A DNA stretch of 64,000 nt from G963676095 sp963676095 (GTDB lineage: Bacteria; Bacteroidota; Bacteroidia; Bacteroidales; Prolixibacteraceae): contig OY781040.1 in the NCBI GenBank assembly GCA_963676095.1, positions 744,001 through 808,000 of the forward strand. The letters are read 5' to 3'. The notes beneath the pieces are model-generated. The model worked only from the letters and a program-made list of their open reading frames with translations, did not search any database and was not told the origin of the DNA. Shown here piece after piece: positions 37,011 through 47,162 of this stretch. Made by a program: the position numbers and the translations under genes. How positions within the stretch are numbered: position 1 is the stretch's first letter; each line of letters starts with the position of its first letter.

Positions 37011-38537
37011 ATGACAAGAGATAACAACAAAGCCTTTTTCGGGCATCCGGTCGGGTTGTCCACCTTATTTGCCAGCGAAATGTGGGAACGGTTCAGTTAC
37101 TACGGGATGAGAGCATTGCTGGTACTTTTCCTGACGGCAACTTATGCCAATGGTGGTTTTAACATGGCTGAACTGGATGCCTTTACCATTTATGGAATTT
37201 TTACTGGTCTCGTTTACGTAACACCGATTATTGGCGGTATCTTAGCAGATAAGCTGCTTGGGCAGCGGAAATCAATATATATCGGCGGTATAACCATGGC
37301 GGCCGGTCAGTTTTTACTGGCAGCAGGCGCTATGGAAGGAGGCACTCTTGAATTTCGTCATACCTTGTTTTACGCCGGATTAGGAACATTAATCCTTGGG
37401 AACGGCTTCTTCAAGCCGAACGTTTCGACCATGGTCGGCGAATTGTATGATAACAATGATCCCCGGAAGGATGGAGGTTTTACCATTTTTTATATGGGAA
37501 TTAATCTGGGCGCCTTTCTTTCTCCGCTCATTGCCGGAAAGCTGGGCGAACAGGTTGCCTGGCAATACGGCTTCATGTCGGCCGGTACGGGAATGCTTAT
37601 CGGTACGACATGGTTTTTACTTCGTAGCCATACGCTTGGGCATATTGGAATGCCCCCCAAGATAAAATCGGAACGGGTACGGCTGGCACTGAAGGACTGG
37701 GGAAGCATAATGTTATATGCTGCCGGTTCTGTGGCACTTGTTCTTGCCATTATTTTAGGATGGGGAGCTATTCCGGAGGAAATTGAAGCATGGCTTATAC
37801 GGATCCTTGCAACAGTCGGTATAATTTACCTGTTGATAAACATTATCCGGGGAACCAGCGGAAAAACCGAATGGAGCAGGGTCGGGGTAATTTTTATTCT
37901 CGCTGTTTTCCACATGTGCTTTTGGAGCGGGTTCGAACAAGCCGGATCGACCTTCAGTATTTTTGCCCGTGACAATACACAGCGGATGTTCGGAAGCTGG
38001 GAAATGCCTGCTACCTGGTTTCAAAGCATTAATTCCATTTTCATCATCGTCTTTGCCCCATTATTCAGTATCCTTTGGGCTAAACTGGATAAAAAAAATC
38101 TGAACCCAAATACCCCCATGAAGTTTGCCTGGGGAATGATCATGCTCTGTTTGGGATTTGTAGTTATGGCCATTGCGTTTACCAAATCAACAGGAACTCC
38201 CGACGGATCAATTCTAAAAGTCAGCCCGCTTTGGTTAACTTCCGTATTTCTGCTTCATACATTTGGAGAACTCTGCCTGTCGCCTATCGGACTGTCTATG
38301 GTCACCAAGCTGTCGCCTCCCAAAATCGTTTCAACAATGATGGGGTTGTGGATGGGATCAATCGCTGCCGGTAATTTTATCGCATCCCAAATGAAAGCCA
38401 TCTCCCTGAGTTTACAAAAAACGTTTGATACCGAGATACAGGTATTTTGGATGATTGCTGTTGAATCGGCCATCATTTCTGTTATTATCATCATTCTGGC
38501 CCCCTGGCTAAAGAAAATGATGAAAGGCATCAAGTAG
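37011..38537 (+). CDS. POT/PTR2 proton-dependent oligopeptide transporter (first of tandem pair)
   Basis: 508 aa with about 14 hydrophobic spans. The proton-coupling motif SEMWERFSYYGMRALL lies in span 1, and FYMGINLGAFLSPLIAG is the PTR2 signature in span 5. It imports di- and tripeptides across the inner membrane with protons. Followed 13 bp later by a paralogue in the same direction. Likely expressed from the two -7 elements just upstream. Confidence 0.92.
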   Translation: MTRDNNKAFFGHPVGLSTLFASEMWERFSYYGMRALLVLFLTATYANGGFNMAELDAFTIYGIFTGLVYVTPIIGGILADKLLGQRKSIYIGGITMAAGQFLLAAGAMEGGTLEFRHTLFYAGLGTLILGNGFFKPNVSTMVGELYDNNDPRKDGGFTIFYMGINLGAFLSPLIAGKLGEQVAWQYGFMSAGTGMLIGTTWFLLRSHTLGHIGMPPKIKSERVRLALKDWGSIMLYAAGSVALVLAIILGWGAIPEEIEAWLIRILATVGIIYLLINIIRGTSGKTEWSRVGVIFILAVFHMCFWSGFEQAGSTFSIFARDNTQRMFGSWEMPATWFQSINSIFIIVFAPLFSILWAKLDKKNLNPNTPMKFAWGMIMLCLGFVVMAIAFTKSTGTPDGSILKVSPLWLTSVFLLHTFGELCLSPIGLSMVTKLSPPKIVSTMMGLWMGSIAAGNFIASQMKAISLSLQKTFDTEIQVFWMIAVESAIISVIIIILAPWLKKMMKGIK

Positions 38538-38550
38538 TCAATATTGTACT

Positions 38551-40257
38551 ATGGCAAAGAATAGACATCCAAAGGGACTAATGATCCTTTTCTTTACAGA
38601 AATGTGGGAACGGTTCGGGTATTACCTGATGCTCGGCATTTTCACATTGTACATGATTGCACCAACGAAAGGGCATTTCCCAGGGTTAGGATTGAACAAC
38701 CGGGAAGCAGCCGATATATACGGAACCTACCTTGCACTGGTTTATCTGACCCCGTTTTTCGGAGGCCTGCTTGCCGACCGGTTCCTGGGATACCGCAAGT
38801 CGATCTATATCGGTGGGGCACTCATGTCTGCAGGGTATATCGGGTTGTCGATTCCGGACAGCATGCTTGCTTTTTACCTGTCCCTTCTTCTGATTATTCT
38901 TGGAAACGGAATGTTTAAGCCCAATATTTCAGTGTTACTGGGAAAACTGTATGAGAAACCACAGTATAAACATCTCAAGGATTCCGGCTACAATATTTTT
39001 TATATGGGAATTAATATCGGTGCTTTTATCTGTAATTTCATTGCGGCATGGCTTCGCCTGACCTACGGTTGGGGGTGGGCTTTTGCAGCCGCTGGGATTG
39101 GAATGCTCGCAGGGCTAATCTGGTTCGCTTTAGGCAACAGGTCTTACCCAGAACTAAAAGAAGCCGACAAAATAACTCCTGCACGAAAAGAAGATCTTTC
39201 CCTTCGAAGAATAGTCGCAGTTCTCTTTCTTCCTGCATTCGCAGCTGCGGCAATAGGTTGGATAATCCCGGGCAGTATTTTCGGATCCGACTCAAATGAT
39301 GCCTTTATCTTCTTTTGTATCCCGGTGCTGATTTTCTTTTTCAACACATGGAGGACCGCATCGGCCAAAGAAAAAAATCCAATAGCAGCCCTTCTTTCCA
39401 TATTTGGCGTTGTTATTATTTTCTGGGCAGTATTTCACCAAAACGGTTCGGCACTTACCTATTGGGCAAAAAATAATACAGACAGGGAACTGGGGCCCAA
39501 TATGGAAAAAGTAATCAGCACGATTGCCAGCACAGAAGAAGTTTCGACAGTGCCCCGGGCAAAACAAAAGACGGGACTTCACGGTAAGAGTCAGGGTACG
39601 GAAACCGGCCCGAACTATTATTTCGACAACTACAACAGGCAATGGCCTAAAGGAAACCTTGACGGAAGACCGGCTGACCTGAATGAAGAAGAATGGAACC
39701 AGGCTAAAGATAAAAATATTGAGGGCTACGGGAGACTGACCCTTTGGCCAACAGAGCTACAGGCTTCTATTAACCCTTTCTTTGTGATTGTCCTGACACC
39801 GCTGATTGTAGCCCTTTTTAACTTCCTGGGACGAAGAAAAAAAGAGCCTTCAACCCCGGGGAAAATTGCCTTGGGAATGCTAATCTCTGCACTATCCTGG
39901 CTGGTGATGGTTGTTGCTGCCGTCATTTCAGGGAATGGTGCCGAAAAAGCCTCTGTCGCCTGGTTGTTTGGCGTTTACGGAGTAATAACTATTGGGGAAC
40001 TGTGCCTTAGTCCCATGGGATTATCGCTGGTTTCAAAGCTTGCCCCTAAAAGGATTGCTGCTCTCATGATGGGAGGATGGTTTTTAGCAACAGCTATTGG
40101 CAATAAGCTATCCGGAGTATTGTCGGGAATGTGGGACCTGTTCGATAAAAAGTCGAACTTTTTCCTGACCAATGCCCTTCTTACTGCCGGGGCTTTTGTC
40201 ATTATCCTGATCCTGCTTCCCTGGCTGAGGAGAGTTTACAAAGAGAACGTGGAATAG
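38551..40257 (+). CDS. POT/PTR2 oligopeptide transporter (second of tandem pair)
   Basis: 568 aa, paralogue of the preceding gene. TEMWERFGYYLMLGIF keeps the ExxERF motif but has Leu where the first has Gly. NIFYMGINIGAFICNFIAAW is the PTR2 signature. A hydrophilic insertion of roughly 75 residues (about 308-385, rich in Lys, Asn and Gly) lies between two C-terminal spans and is absent from the first copy. The pair probably divides peptide substrates between them. Confidence 0.9.
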   Translation: MAKNRHPKGLMILFFTEMWERFGYYLMLGIFTLYMIAPTKGHFPGLGLNNREAADIYGTYLALVYLTPFFGGLLADRFLGYRKSIYIGGALMSAGYIGLSIPDSMLAFYLSLLLIILGNGMFKPNISVLLGKLYEKPQYKHLKDSGYNIFYMGINIGAFICNFIAAWLRLTYGWGWAFAAAGIGMLAGLIWFALGNRSYPELKEADKITPARKEDLSLRRIVAVLFLPAFAAAAIGWIIPGSIFGSDSNDAFIFFCIPVLIFFFNTWRTASAKEKNPIAALLSIFGVVIIFWAVFHQNGSALTYWAKNNTDRELGPNMEKVISTIASTEEVSTVPRAKQKTGLHGKSQGTETGPNYYFDNYNRQWPKGNLDGRPADLNEEEWNQAKDKNIEGYGRLTLWPTELQASINPFFVIVLTPLIVALFNFLGRRKKEPSTPGKIALGMLISALSWLVMVVAAVISGNGAEKASVAWLFGVYGVITIGELCLSPMGLSLVSKLAPKRIAALMMGGWFLATAIGNKLSGVLSGMWDLFDKKSNFFLTNALLTAGAFVIILILLPWLRRVYKENVE

Positions 40258-40404
40258 GCCTAGGGCTGGATATCCGATTCTGGATACTAGACGCAAAAAG
40301 CAGGAAAGGATCTATCTACAGCAGGGAAGATAGTTATACTGTTTGAATAGTTTAAACGTTTGACGCTTCGCTGTTTGACAGAGAACAAAGTAATTTTTTG
40401 TCTC

Positions 40405-41322
40405 TTAAGAAAACATCCTGTCCTGAATAAACAACAACTGTTTTTCAAGCATGGCAACTTTTTTCATATCGAACCCTGCTTTTGCTGCCTCTCTGACCGG
40501 TCTGGAATATATTGCCTCGATTTCCATCGGTCGCCCGAAATCATAGTCCAGTTTCATACTCGGGGCATAGGGAGTCATCGCAACAGTCATATCTATCATA
40601 TTTTGGGCATATTTTTCATCCAGCTTTGCCCCGCAATGGTTTGCTCCCCGGATTACTTCCAGCATCATTTCCTTAGCCAGTTCCCTTGTTGCTTCCTGCC
40701 TCATTAACTGGTCTGTTGTGGCATCCAGAACAACGGTCATTCCATTGAAAGGGATATTCCACACTAGTTTTTGCCAGCGCGCGGTATAGAGATCATCCGA
40801 AATATGGCACGAAATTCCTGCTTCCAAAAAGTCATTGCAAACCTGTATCAGTAATTCCGGCCTGCTATTCCGGTAGTTTCCAAGGTTTAGTTTGCCAAAG
40901 TCGAGGTGCAGGATATGGCCTGGACCTTTCTTTTGAGAGCAAATAAAAGCAAGCCCGCCGGCAATATTGATGTCTGAAAAAACTTTTCCAAGTTCCTCTT
41001 CAACTCCAAGTCCGTTCTGCACCATAACAACAAGGCTATCTCTATGCAGTAACGGGGGTAACAATGATTTTAGCAAATGATTATTAGTGGTCTTCAAACA
41101 AACAAGTACCACGTCGCATGCAGACATATCTTCCGGAGACTTCCATGCATTTACATCTTTCAAAACAAAATCTCCGTTGACCGAATCGATTCTCAGCCCG
41201 TTTTTCTTTACCTCCCCATAGTCGGAATGAAGCAAAAAATGAACATCTTTACCCCTATATGCAAGCATTCCACCATAGAAACCGCCCAGGGCTCCGGTGC
41301 CAATAATACCGTATTTAATCAT
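40405..41322 (-). CDS. panE: 2-dehydropantoate 2-reductase
   Basis: 305 aa. N-terminal Rossmann loop GTGALGGFYGGMLA, the NGLGVEEEL segment, and WQKLVWNIPFNGM with the catalytic Lys. ApbA/PanE C-terminal domain follows. Reduces ketopantoate with NADPH in pantothenate and CoA synthesis. It stands alone, convergent with the second POT gene. Some Bacteroidota paralogues of this family act on other 2-keto acids, so the symbol is probable rather than certain. Confidence 0.85.
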   Translation of the reverse strand: MIKYGIIGTGALGGFYGGMLAYRGKDVHFLLHSDYGEVKKNGLRIDSVNGDFVLKDVNAWKSPEDMSACDVVLVCLKTTNNHLLKSLLPPLLHRDSLVVMVQNGLGVEEELGKVFSDINIAGGLAFICSQKKGPGHILHLDFGKLNLGNYRNSRPELLIQVCNDFLEAGISCHISDDLYTARWQKLVWNIPFNGMTVVLDATTDQLMRQEATRELAKEMMLEVIRGANHCGAKLDEKYAQNMIDMTVAMTPYAPSMKLDYDFGRPMEIEAIYSRPVREAAKAGFDMKKVAMLEKQLLFIQDRMFS

Positions 41323-41462
41323 TTTATTCCGGATTTATTCTTTCTCCAGGACAAAGTTAAACCCGGAAATTTAATTTGATTTGGCCAAACCGGTATCTTT
41401 TTAAATTATAACAAAAAGATTACATCCGGTCAATGTACGGAACAGAACGCGGATACCGCAAC

Positions 41463-43376
41463 CTACCGTTTTACATCGACAAGGGCCCCATCGATAATTT
41501 TATCTACGATCTCTTCGTCAAGCAACGTACTGGTATCTCCCAGGTTAGTAGCATCGCCTTCAGCAATCTTTCGCAAAATGCGACGCATAATCTTTCCACT
41601 CCTTGTTTTGGGAAGACCAGGCACCAACTGGACCAGATCGGGGCGGGCTATCGATCCGATAATATGGTTCACCCCCTGTTTTATACTCCGGCGAATACCT
41701 TCTTCGCCCCCTGTCGAAAGTTCCGTACAAACCACGAAAGCATAAATTCCCTGCCCCTTTATAGCATGCGGGTACCCTACTACTGCCGACTCTGCGACAA
41801 GCGGGTGTTCGTTTATCGCATTTTCGATTTCCGCCGTACCAAGCCTGTGACCGGACACATTGATTACGTCATCCACACGTCCCAATATACGGTAATAACC
41901 ATCTTCATCCCGTTTTACGCCATCGCCGGTGAAGTATAAATTTTTAAATGAGGAGAAATAAGTTTGTTTAAACCGGACATGGTCGCCCCAGATGGTCCTG
42001 GCGATCCCCGGCCATGGATATTTAATACAAAGATTCCCTTCCACAGAATTGCCGATCAGTTCTTTTCCGGAATTGTCGACAATAACAGGTTGTATCCCCG
42101 GCAGAGGTAGTGTAGCAAACGATGGTTTCGTCGGGGTAATCCCAGCCAGGGGGGAGATGAGGATTCCCCCGGTTTCCGTTTGCCACCAGGTATCAACAAT
42201 CGGGCAGCGGCCTTTCCCGATGTGATCATGATACCAATGCCAGGCTTCCTCGTTAATAGGTTCACCAACAGACCCGAGCACCTTTAAGGAAGCCAGGTTC
42301 TTGTTCTCCAGGTACTGGTTGCCTTCGGACAGCAAAGATCGTATAGCCGTCGGGGCAGTGTAAAACTGGTTTACTTTATGCTTATCCACAATGTTCCACA
42401 ACCGGCCACTGTCAGGCCAAGAGGGTGTCCCTTCAAATATTAACGTTTTTGCACAATTCAGAAGCGGACCATATACAATATAGGAATGCCCGGTAATCCA
42501 TCCGATATCGGCCGTACAAAAATAGACATCGCCCTGTGCATATTGAAAGACATTACGAAAAGTATATGCCGTATACACCATATATCCAGCCGTAGTATGA
42601 ACGATCCCTTTGGGCTTCCCGGTAGATCCGGAAGTATACAAAATAAACAGGGGGTCTTCAGCATCCATTTCTTCGGCTCCACACTCTTCCGGCTGACCAT
42701 CAATCGCTTTGTGCCACCAAATATCACGCCCGACAATCATCGACACATTCGTCTTTGTCCGCTTTAATACAACGACAGTCTCCACACATGAGCAGAAACG
42801 TAAGGCATCGTCCGAGATTTCTTTTAAAGGTATAACCTTGTTTCCCCTGAAACCACCATCGGCAGTAAGTAAAACTTTTGCCTGCGCATCGTTGATCCTT
42901 TCAGCAAGGGCATTGGCAGAAAATCCTGCAAATATCACGGAATGTATTGCCCCAATCCGGGCGCAGGCCAATAAGGCAATTGCGAGTTCCGGTACCATGG
43001 GCATATAAATGGCAACGCGATCCCCCTTTTTGACACCAAGCCGCTTTAGCATATTGGCAAACTTGTTCATCTCCCGGTAAAGTTCAGCGTAAGTGAGGGT
43101 CCTGCCTGGTTCTTCCGGATTGTTAGGCTCCCAGATAATTGCCTCCTGATCACCATGTGTATATAAATTCTTTTCAAATATATTTTCTGTCAGATTGAGT
43201 TTTCCGTTTACGAACCATTTTATCTCGGGATCCTCAAAATTCCACTCAACAATCTTTTCCCAACGCTTCCTCCAGAAAAAAATCTCGGCCTGCTGAGCCC
43301 AAAAGGACTCAGCATGTGCAACACTTTTCTGAAATTCGTGAAAGTAACCCCCCAGGCTGTTAATCTTATTAAACAT
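41463..43376 (-). CDS. acs: Acetyl-CoA synthetase
   Basis: 637 aa. Adenylation motifs: YTSGSTGKPKGIVHTTAGY, the DTWWQTETGGILISPL stretch that shapes the acetate pocket, and YFTGDGVKRDEDGYYRILGR. The C-terminal PKTRSGKIMRR carries the lysine that is acetylated in this family. Activates acetate to acetyl-CoA through acetyl-AMP. Monocistronic. Confidence 0.95.
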   Translation of the reverse strand: MFNKINSLGGYFHEFQKSVAHAESFWAQQAEIFFWRKRWEKIVEWNFEDPEIKWFVNGKLNLTENIFEKNLYTHGDQEAIIWEPNNPEEPGRTLTYAELYREMNKFANMLKRLGVKKGDRVAIYMPMVPELAIALLACARIGAIHSVIFAGFSANALAERINDAQAKVLLTADGGFRGNKVIPLKEISDDALRFCSCVETVVVLKRTKTNVSMIVGRDIWWHKAIDGQPEECGAEEMDAEDPLFILYTSGSTGKPKGIVHTTAGYMVYTAYTFRNVFQYAQGDVYFCTADIGWITGHSYIVYGPLLNCAKTLIFEGTPSWPDSGRLWNIVDKHKVNQFYTAPTAIRSLLSEGNQYLENKNLASLKVLGSVGEPINEEAWHWYHDHIGKGRCPIVDTWWQTETGGILISPLAGITPTKPSFATLPLPGIQPVIVDNSGKELIGNSVEGNLCIKYPWPGIARTIWGDHVRFKQTYFSSFKNLYFTGDGVKRDEDGYYRILGRVDDVINVSGHRLGTAEIENAINEHPLVAESAVVGYPHAIKGQGIYAFVVCTELSTGGEEGIRRSIKQGVNHIIGSIARPDLVQLVPGLPKTRSGKIMRRILRKIAEGDATNLGDTSTLLDEEIVDKIIDGALVDVKR

Positions 43377-43875
43377 TTTATCTCGTTTTTAGGTTGATAA
43401 TTTCAAAAATCACATCCCTAAATTAGTCTGAATAAAAATAATAAACAAGACTTTTTTGATTCTCAGTAAATTAAAAAGGGGCCGTCTATATACCTCCATG
43501 GCAATAGAAACAAGACATGCGCTCCCTGGTTCACTTGTTCCACTAACCAGTCCCAGGCTAAACTTAACGGTACATCACGAAGACAAAATTCAATAGAGGG
43601 ACAAATCGTTGATAATAGCTGTAAAAGCAGCTGAAACATTAATATTTCGATTTTTTCTTTCATTTTTTTTCAAATAATATTTAAATATCATCCAACAAAA
43701 ATGTACCTTAGTTCGTTTAAGCAAGACTAAAAAGATAACAGAAGTTAATATGCATTTTTAAAAGTATAAAATAACAGGATCGTTTTCAAGAAATCCATGG
43801 AGGTATTAACAGTGTTATACCTTCCTGTTAACAAAACAAATATTAGCTGTAAATAAACGATATAGACAGAAAACC
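43377..43875. other. 499-bp divergent region with a doubtful small ORF
   Basis: Between acs (minus) and the SDR-like gene (plus). A minus-strand ORF at 43463-43663 could encode 66 aa starting MKEKIEILMFQLLLQLL, but it has no known family, and the rest of the gap is A+T-rich promoter-like DNA. I do not count it as a gene. Confidence 0.35.
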
Positions 43876-44535
43876 ATGAACTTAAAAGCAACTATTATTG
43901 GTGCAACCGGATTAGTCGGGGACAGGCTCACCGGCTTACTACTTGATGATTTTCGATTTGAAAGTGTCCATCTTTTTGTTCGCCATTCCACAGGAATAAA
44001 ACACCGAAAACTGATTGAACATATAGTCGATTTTGAAAATATTAATGATTGGTCAGGTCAGATCGAGGGAGATGTCCTTTTTTCGACACTCGGAACAACG
44101 CTAAAGAAAGCAGGAGGCAAGGAAAAGCAATATCACATTGACTTCGATTATCAGTACGAAGTCGCAAAAGCCGCAGCAAAAAACGGTGTGGAGAATTTAA
44201 TCCTTGTTTCTTCACTGGGGGCAAATCCGAAATCGGCTTTCTTCTACAGCAGGATGAAAGGTGAACTGGAAATGGCTGTTCAAAAGCTACCTTTTAAAAA
44301 GATCATGATCCTCCGGCCTTCAATACTGACAGGGGAACGTGAGGAAAAGCGTCCTGCAGAAACTTTCTCAATAATAGTAGCCCGCCTTTTTACCAGTTTC
44401 ATGCTAAGGAAATACAGGCCAATAAGTGCGAGAACGGTTGCTCAGGCAATGATAAACTCCATTTTTTACAATAATTTTATATCAGGCACCTTCATCTACC
44501 AGTACGAGGAATTATTTATACTGGGAGACCGTTAG
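43876..44535 (+). CDS. NAD(P)-binding oxidoreductase (TIP30/HTATIP2-like SDR)
   Basis: 219 aa. GATGLVGDRLTGLLL at the N-terminus is the dinucleotide-binding loop, and LILVSSLGANPKSAFFYSRM has the Ser and YxxxK-like residues of atypical short-chain dehydrogenases. Cytosolic; substrate unknown. Followed by a small membrane protein on the same strand. Confidence 0.8.
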   Translation: MNLKATIIGATGLVGDRLTGLLLDDFRFESVHLFVRHSTGIKHRKLIEHIVDFENINDWSGQIEGDVLFSTLGTTLKKAGGKEKQYHIDFDYQYEVAKAAAKNGVENLILVSSLGANPKSAFFYSRMKGELEMAVQKLPFKKIMILRPSILTGEREEKRPAETFSIIVARLFTSFMLRKYRPISARTVAQAMINSIFYNNFISGTFIYQYEELFILGDR

Positions 44536-44672
44536 TAAAAAAAGGAAGGATAGGTTAGTCATTTTTTGCAATAAGGAAGCATCTATTTTCGTTCCTTTTT
44601 GTTCTATTATTGGGCATAATGGTCGGTTTTGATTTGCCCGAGGTTACCTTTTATTCACTAAAATCAAAATTT

Positions 44673-45113
44673 ATGTACATAAGTTTATTAAAATTACATG
44701 ATGCATTAAGATGGATGATACTTATTGTCGCTTTAATCGTGCTTTTAAAGTATTTCATGGGCTGGTTCAGTCAACAAAAATGGAAAAAATCAGACAATAT
44801 TCTGGGATTGGTTTTCACTTCATTAATGGATCTCCAGTTACTGACGGGATTAGTTCTTTATCTTTTTATGAGCCCAATTATTAAAACCGCCTTCCAGGAT
44901 TTCAAGAGCGCGATGAGCAACCCGGACCTCCGTTTTTATGCCGTCGAACATTCTGTTATGATGATTCTGGCGATTGCACTCGTCCATGTAGGACGAGCCA
45001 AATCAAAAAAGGCACAGACAGATAAAAAGAAATTCGGTCAGGCCCTTTTATTCTTCGGAATTGCTTACATCATTATCATTGCAGCTATTCCCTGGACAAG
45101 GGTCATTGGATAA
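44673..45113 (+). CDS. Small four-span membrane protein (cytochrome b-like annotation in relatives)
   Basis: 146 aa from the ATG at 44673 (MYISLLKLHDALRWMILI); an upstream ATG at 44610 would add 21 non-conserved-looking residues. Four hydrophobic spans: about 8-30, 45-65, 90-110, 120-140. Conserved-looking His in LHDALRW, EHSVMMI and ALVHVGR could bind heme or metal, as in proteins of this type that are often labelled cytochrome b in Bacteroidota. No direct evidence for a cofactor. Confidence 0.75.
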   Translation: MYISLLKLHDALRWMILIVALIVLLKYFMGWFSQQKWKKSDNILGLVFTSLMDLQLLTGLVLYLFMSPIIKTAFQDFKSAMSNPDLRFYAVEHSVMMILAIALVHVGRAKSKKAQTDKKKFGQALLFFGIAYIIIIAAIPWTRVIG

Positions 45114-45124
45114 AAAAGATATCA

Positions 45125-47002
45125 TCATCTCTTTAATTTTTTCTTCAGCAGTTCATTCAAATCAAAACGAAGGCTCACATGTGGTATCCGGAAACCGTTT
45201 CCTGCATTGTTACTAGTAGTTTTGGGGACCAGATAAATTTCATCAATGACCGCTTTATATTTCCTGGAGATAAACGATCTCTTCAATTTAAGGGTAGGAG
45301 AAAGTTCTCCTGTCTGTGAGGTCCATTCTTCACAAACCAATCTAAACCGTTTGATTTCTTCATACTGCCCCATTGTTTTGTTGATCGCCTCAACTTCCCT
45401 GTAATATTGTGCGATTACTTCCTTCGTCCGAACAAGTTCGGCATTATCCCGATAATGGATTTTTTGTTGTGAACACCAATCATGGAGGTATTCAAAATTA
45501 GGTGAAATCAAAGCGCTGGCAAACTTTTGGTTTTCGCCAATCACCATGGCCTGTTCTATAAAGAAGGACTCCTTCAGCTTGTTCTCGATCATCTGTGGGG
45601 CAATATACTTACCGCCTGACATTTTAAACATCTCCTTTTTCCTATCTGTAATCTTAAGGTATTTTCCTTCCTCCAGAAACCCGATATCCCCGGTATGGAA
45701 CCAGTCTTCCCTATCGATCACTTCAGCAGTCAGTTCCGGAGATTTATAATATCCCTTCATAACAGAAGGCCCTTTGCAAAGAATTTCTCCGTCATCGGCA
45801 ATTTTAACCTGAACTCCTTCCAGAATAGGACCGACGGTTCCTATTTTCATTTTCTTTTCCTGAGGGTTGCCCACTGCAATAACGGGAGATGTTTCAGTAA
45901 GTCCATATCCTTCCAGCACTGTCATCCCGGCCATACCCAAAACCCTGATAATCCGGGGCTGGAGTGCTGCCCCCCCCGAAACGATGTAGGTTATATTTCC
46001 CCCCATAGCCTCTCTCCATTTTGAATAAACCAGCTTATCTGCAAGTTTAATCTGTAACCGGACAAAGAGGTTATAGTCTTTATTGTATTCAAAATGACGG
46101 GTAAGCCTAAGTGCCCAAAAGTAAACGGCCTTCTTAATTCCCTTAAATTCTTTCCCCTTGGCAATTAAACCATCATAGATTCGCTCAAGAAGCCGTGGTA
46201 CAGAATTAAACATATGAGGACGGACCTCCCTGATCGCACTGACAATTTGGCCCAGGTTACTCACGTAGTATATTCCCATTCCCTTATACTGAAAATGATA
46301 GTTCATACTGCGCTCGTACACATGGCACAATGGGAGAAAGCTAATTACCCGGTGTTCCTGTCCCAGATGGTGCATTTTTGTGTGGGCAATAAAATTCGAT
46401 ACCAGGTTCCGGTGTGTAAGCATAACCCCCTTCGGGACACCTGTAGTCCCGGAAGTGTAAATCAAAGATACAACCTCATCCGGAGAAACAGAATCCTTTA
46501 TTTTAGCAAGGTCCGGGGCAAGTTCATCTTCCTTATTTTTTCCAAGATCGAGAATATCCTGAAAACTCCCGCATCCTTTAATCCTGTCGAAACAAAAAAT
46601 CTTTTGAATGCCCGTGACCTCCTTCGCAAGAGGCTCTAATTTCTCAAACAATTTTTTATCCCCAACGATCAGGTATCTGACTTCCGCATGAGTCAGAATA
46701 TACCGGTATTCTTCATCGCCGATAGTCGGATAAACAGGCAAATGGATCAAACCGGCCATTGCCAGTCCCATATCTGCAAAATTCCACTCCGGCCTGTTAT
46801 TAGTCACCGTAGCCACTTTATCTCCCCGTTTAAGGCCTAACGCAAGCAATCCCAAAGCACAGTACCTGGAATTTTCATAATACTCTTCTGTAGAATAAGT
46901 GTACCATCCTCCCTTGCTTTTCCCCCCCAATGCATCTGCCCTTGGGAACTCCAACCGGTCGCGGTCAAGTATATCAAACGTCCTCGTAACGTCTCCAGCC
47001 AT
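45125..47002 (-). CDS. Long-chain fatty-acid-CoA ligase (AMP-forming)
   Basis: 625 aa, FAA1-type. Motifs: YTSGTTGVPKGVMLTHRNLV, GYGLTETSPVIAVGNP, DREDWFHTGDIGFLEEGKYL, ITDRKKEMFKMSGGKYIAP. Forms acyl-CoA from fatty acid, ATP and CoA at the inner membrane, for lipid recycling or breakdown. The end is convergent with the small membrane protein, 11 bp apart. Confidence 0.93.
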   Translation of the reverse strand: MAGDVTRTFDILDRDRLEFPRADALGGKSKGGWYTYSTEEYYENSRYCALGLLALGLKRGDKVATVTNNRPEWNFADMGLAMAGLIHLPVYPTIGDEEYRYILTHAEVRYLIVGDKKLFEKLEPLAKEVTGIQKIFCFDRIKGCGSFQDILDLGKNKEDELAPDLAKIKDSVSPDEVVSLIYTSGTTGVPKGVMLTHRNLVSNFIAHTKMHHLGQEHRVISFLPLCHVYERSMNYHFQYKGMGIYYVSNLGQIVSAIREVRPHMFNSVPRLLERIYDGLIAKGKEFKGIKKAVYFWALRLTRHFEYNKDYNLFVRLQIKLADKLVYSKWREAMGGNITYIVSGGAALQPRIIRVLGMAGMTVLEGYGLTETSPVIAVGNPQEKKMKIGTVGPILEGVQVKIADDGEILCKGPSVMKGYYKSPELTAEVIDREDWFHTGDIGFLEEGKYLKITDRKKEMFKMSGGKYIAPQMIENKLKESFFIEQAMVIGENQKFASALISPNFEYLHDWCSQQKIHYRDNAELVRTKEVIAQYYREVEAINKTMGQYEEIKRFRLVCEEWTSQTGELSPTLKLKRSFISRKYKAVIDEIYLVPKTTSNNAGNGFRIPHVSLRFDLNELLKKKLKR

Positions 47003-47107
47003 GTTTTCTTAATTGTTTAATGCTAATGGACTTTCCTTCTCAACCAAATGCCTGATGAATAACAATGAACAGCTGAGAACAGTCTTTCAATAGCATTTCA
47101 TGAAACA

Positions 47108-47162
47108 GGGCAAAGATAATACTTCGGCAAAAATTTATGCTTAAATCTTATCTTCTTTGCCC
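47108..47162 (-). terminator. Inverted repeat overlapping the 3' end of ccsBA
   Basis: GGGCAAAGATAA (47108-47119) pairs with TTATCTTCTTTGCCC (47148-47162) apart from a 3-nt bulge. It spans the ccsBA stop. There is no T-run, so it may be a processing or stability element. Confidence 0.4.

Noticed and set aside
43463..43663. 66-aa minus-strand ORF upstream of acs
   Set aside because: No recognisable family and no clear start signals; noted only within the intergenic entry.
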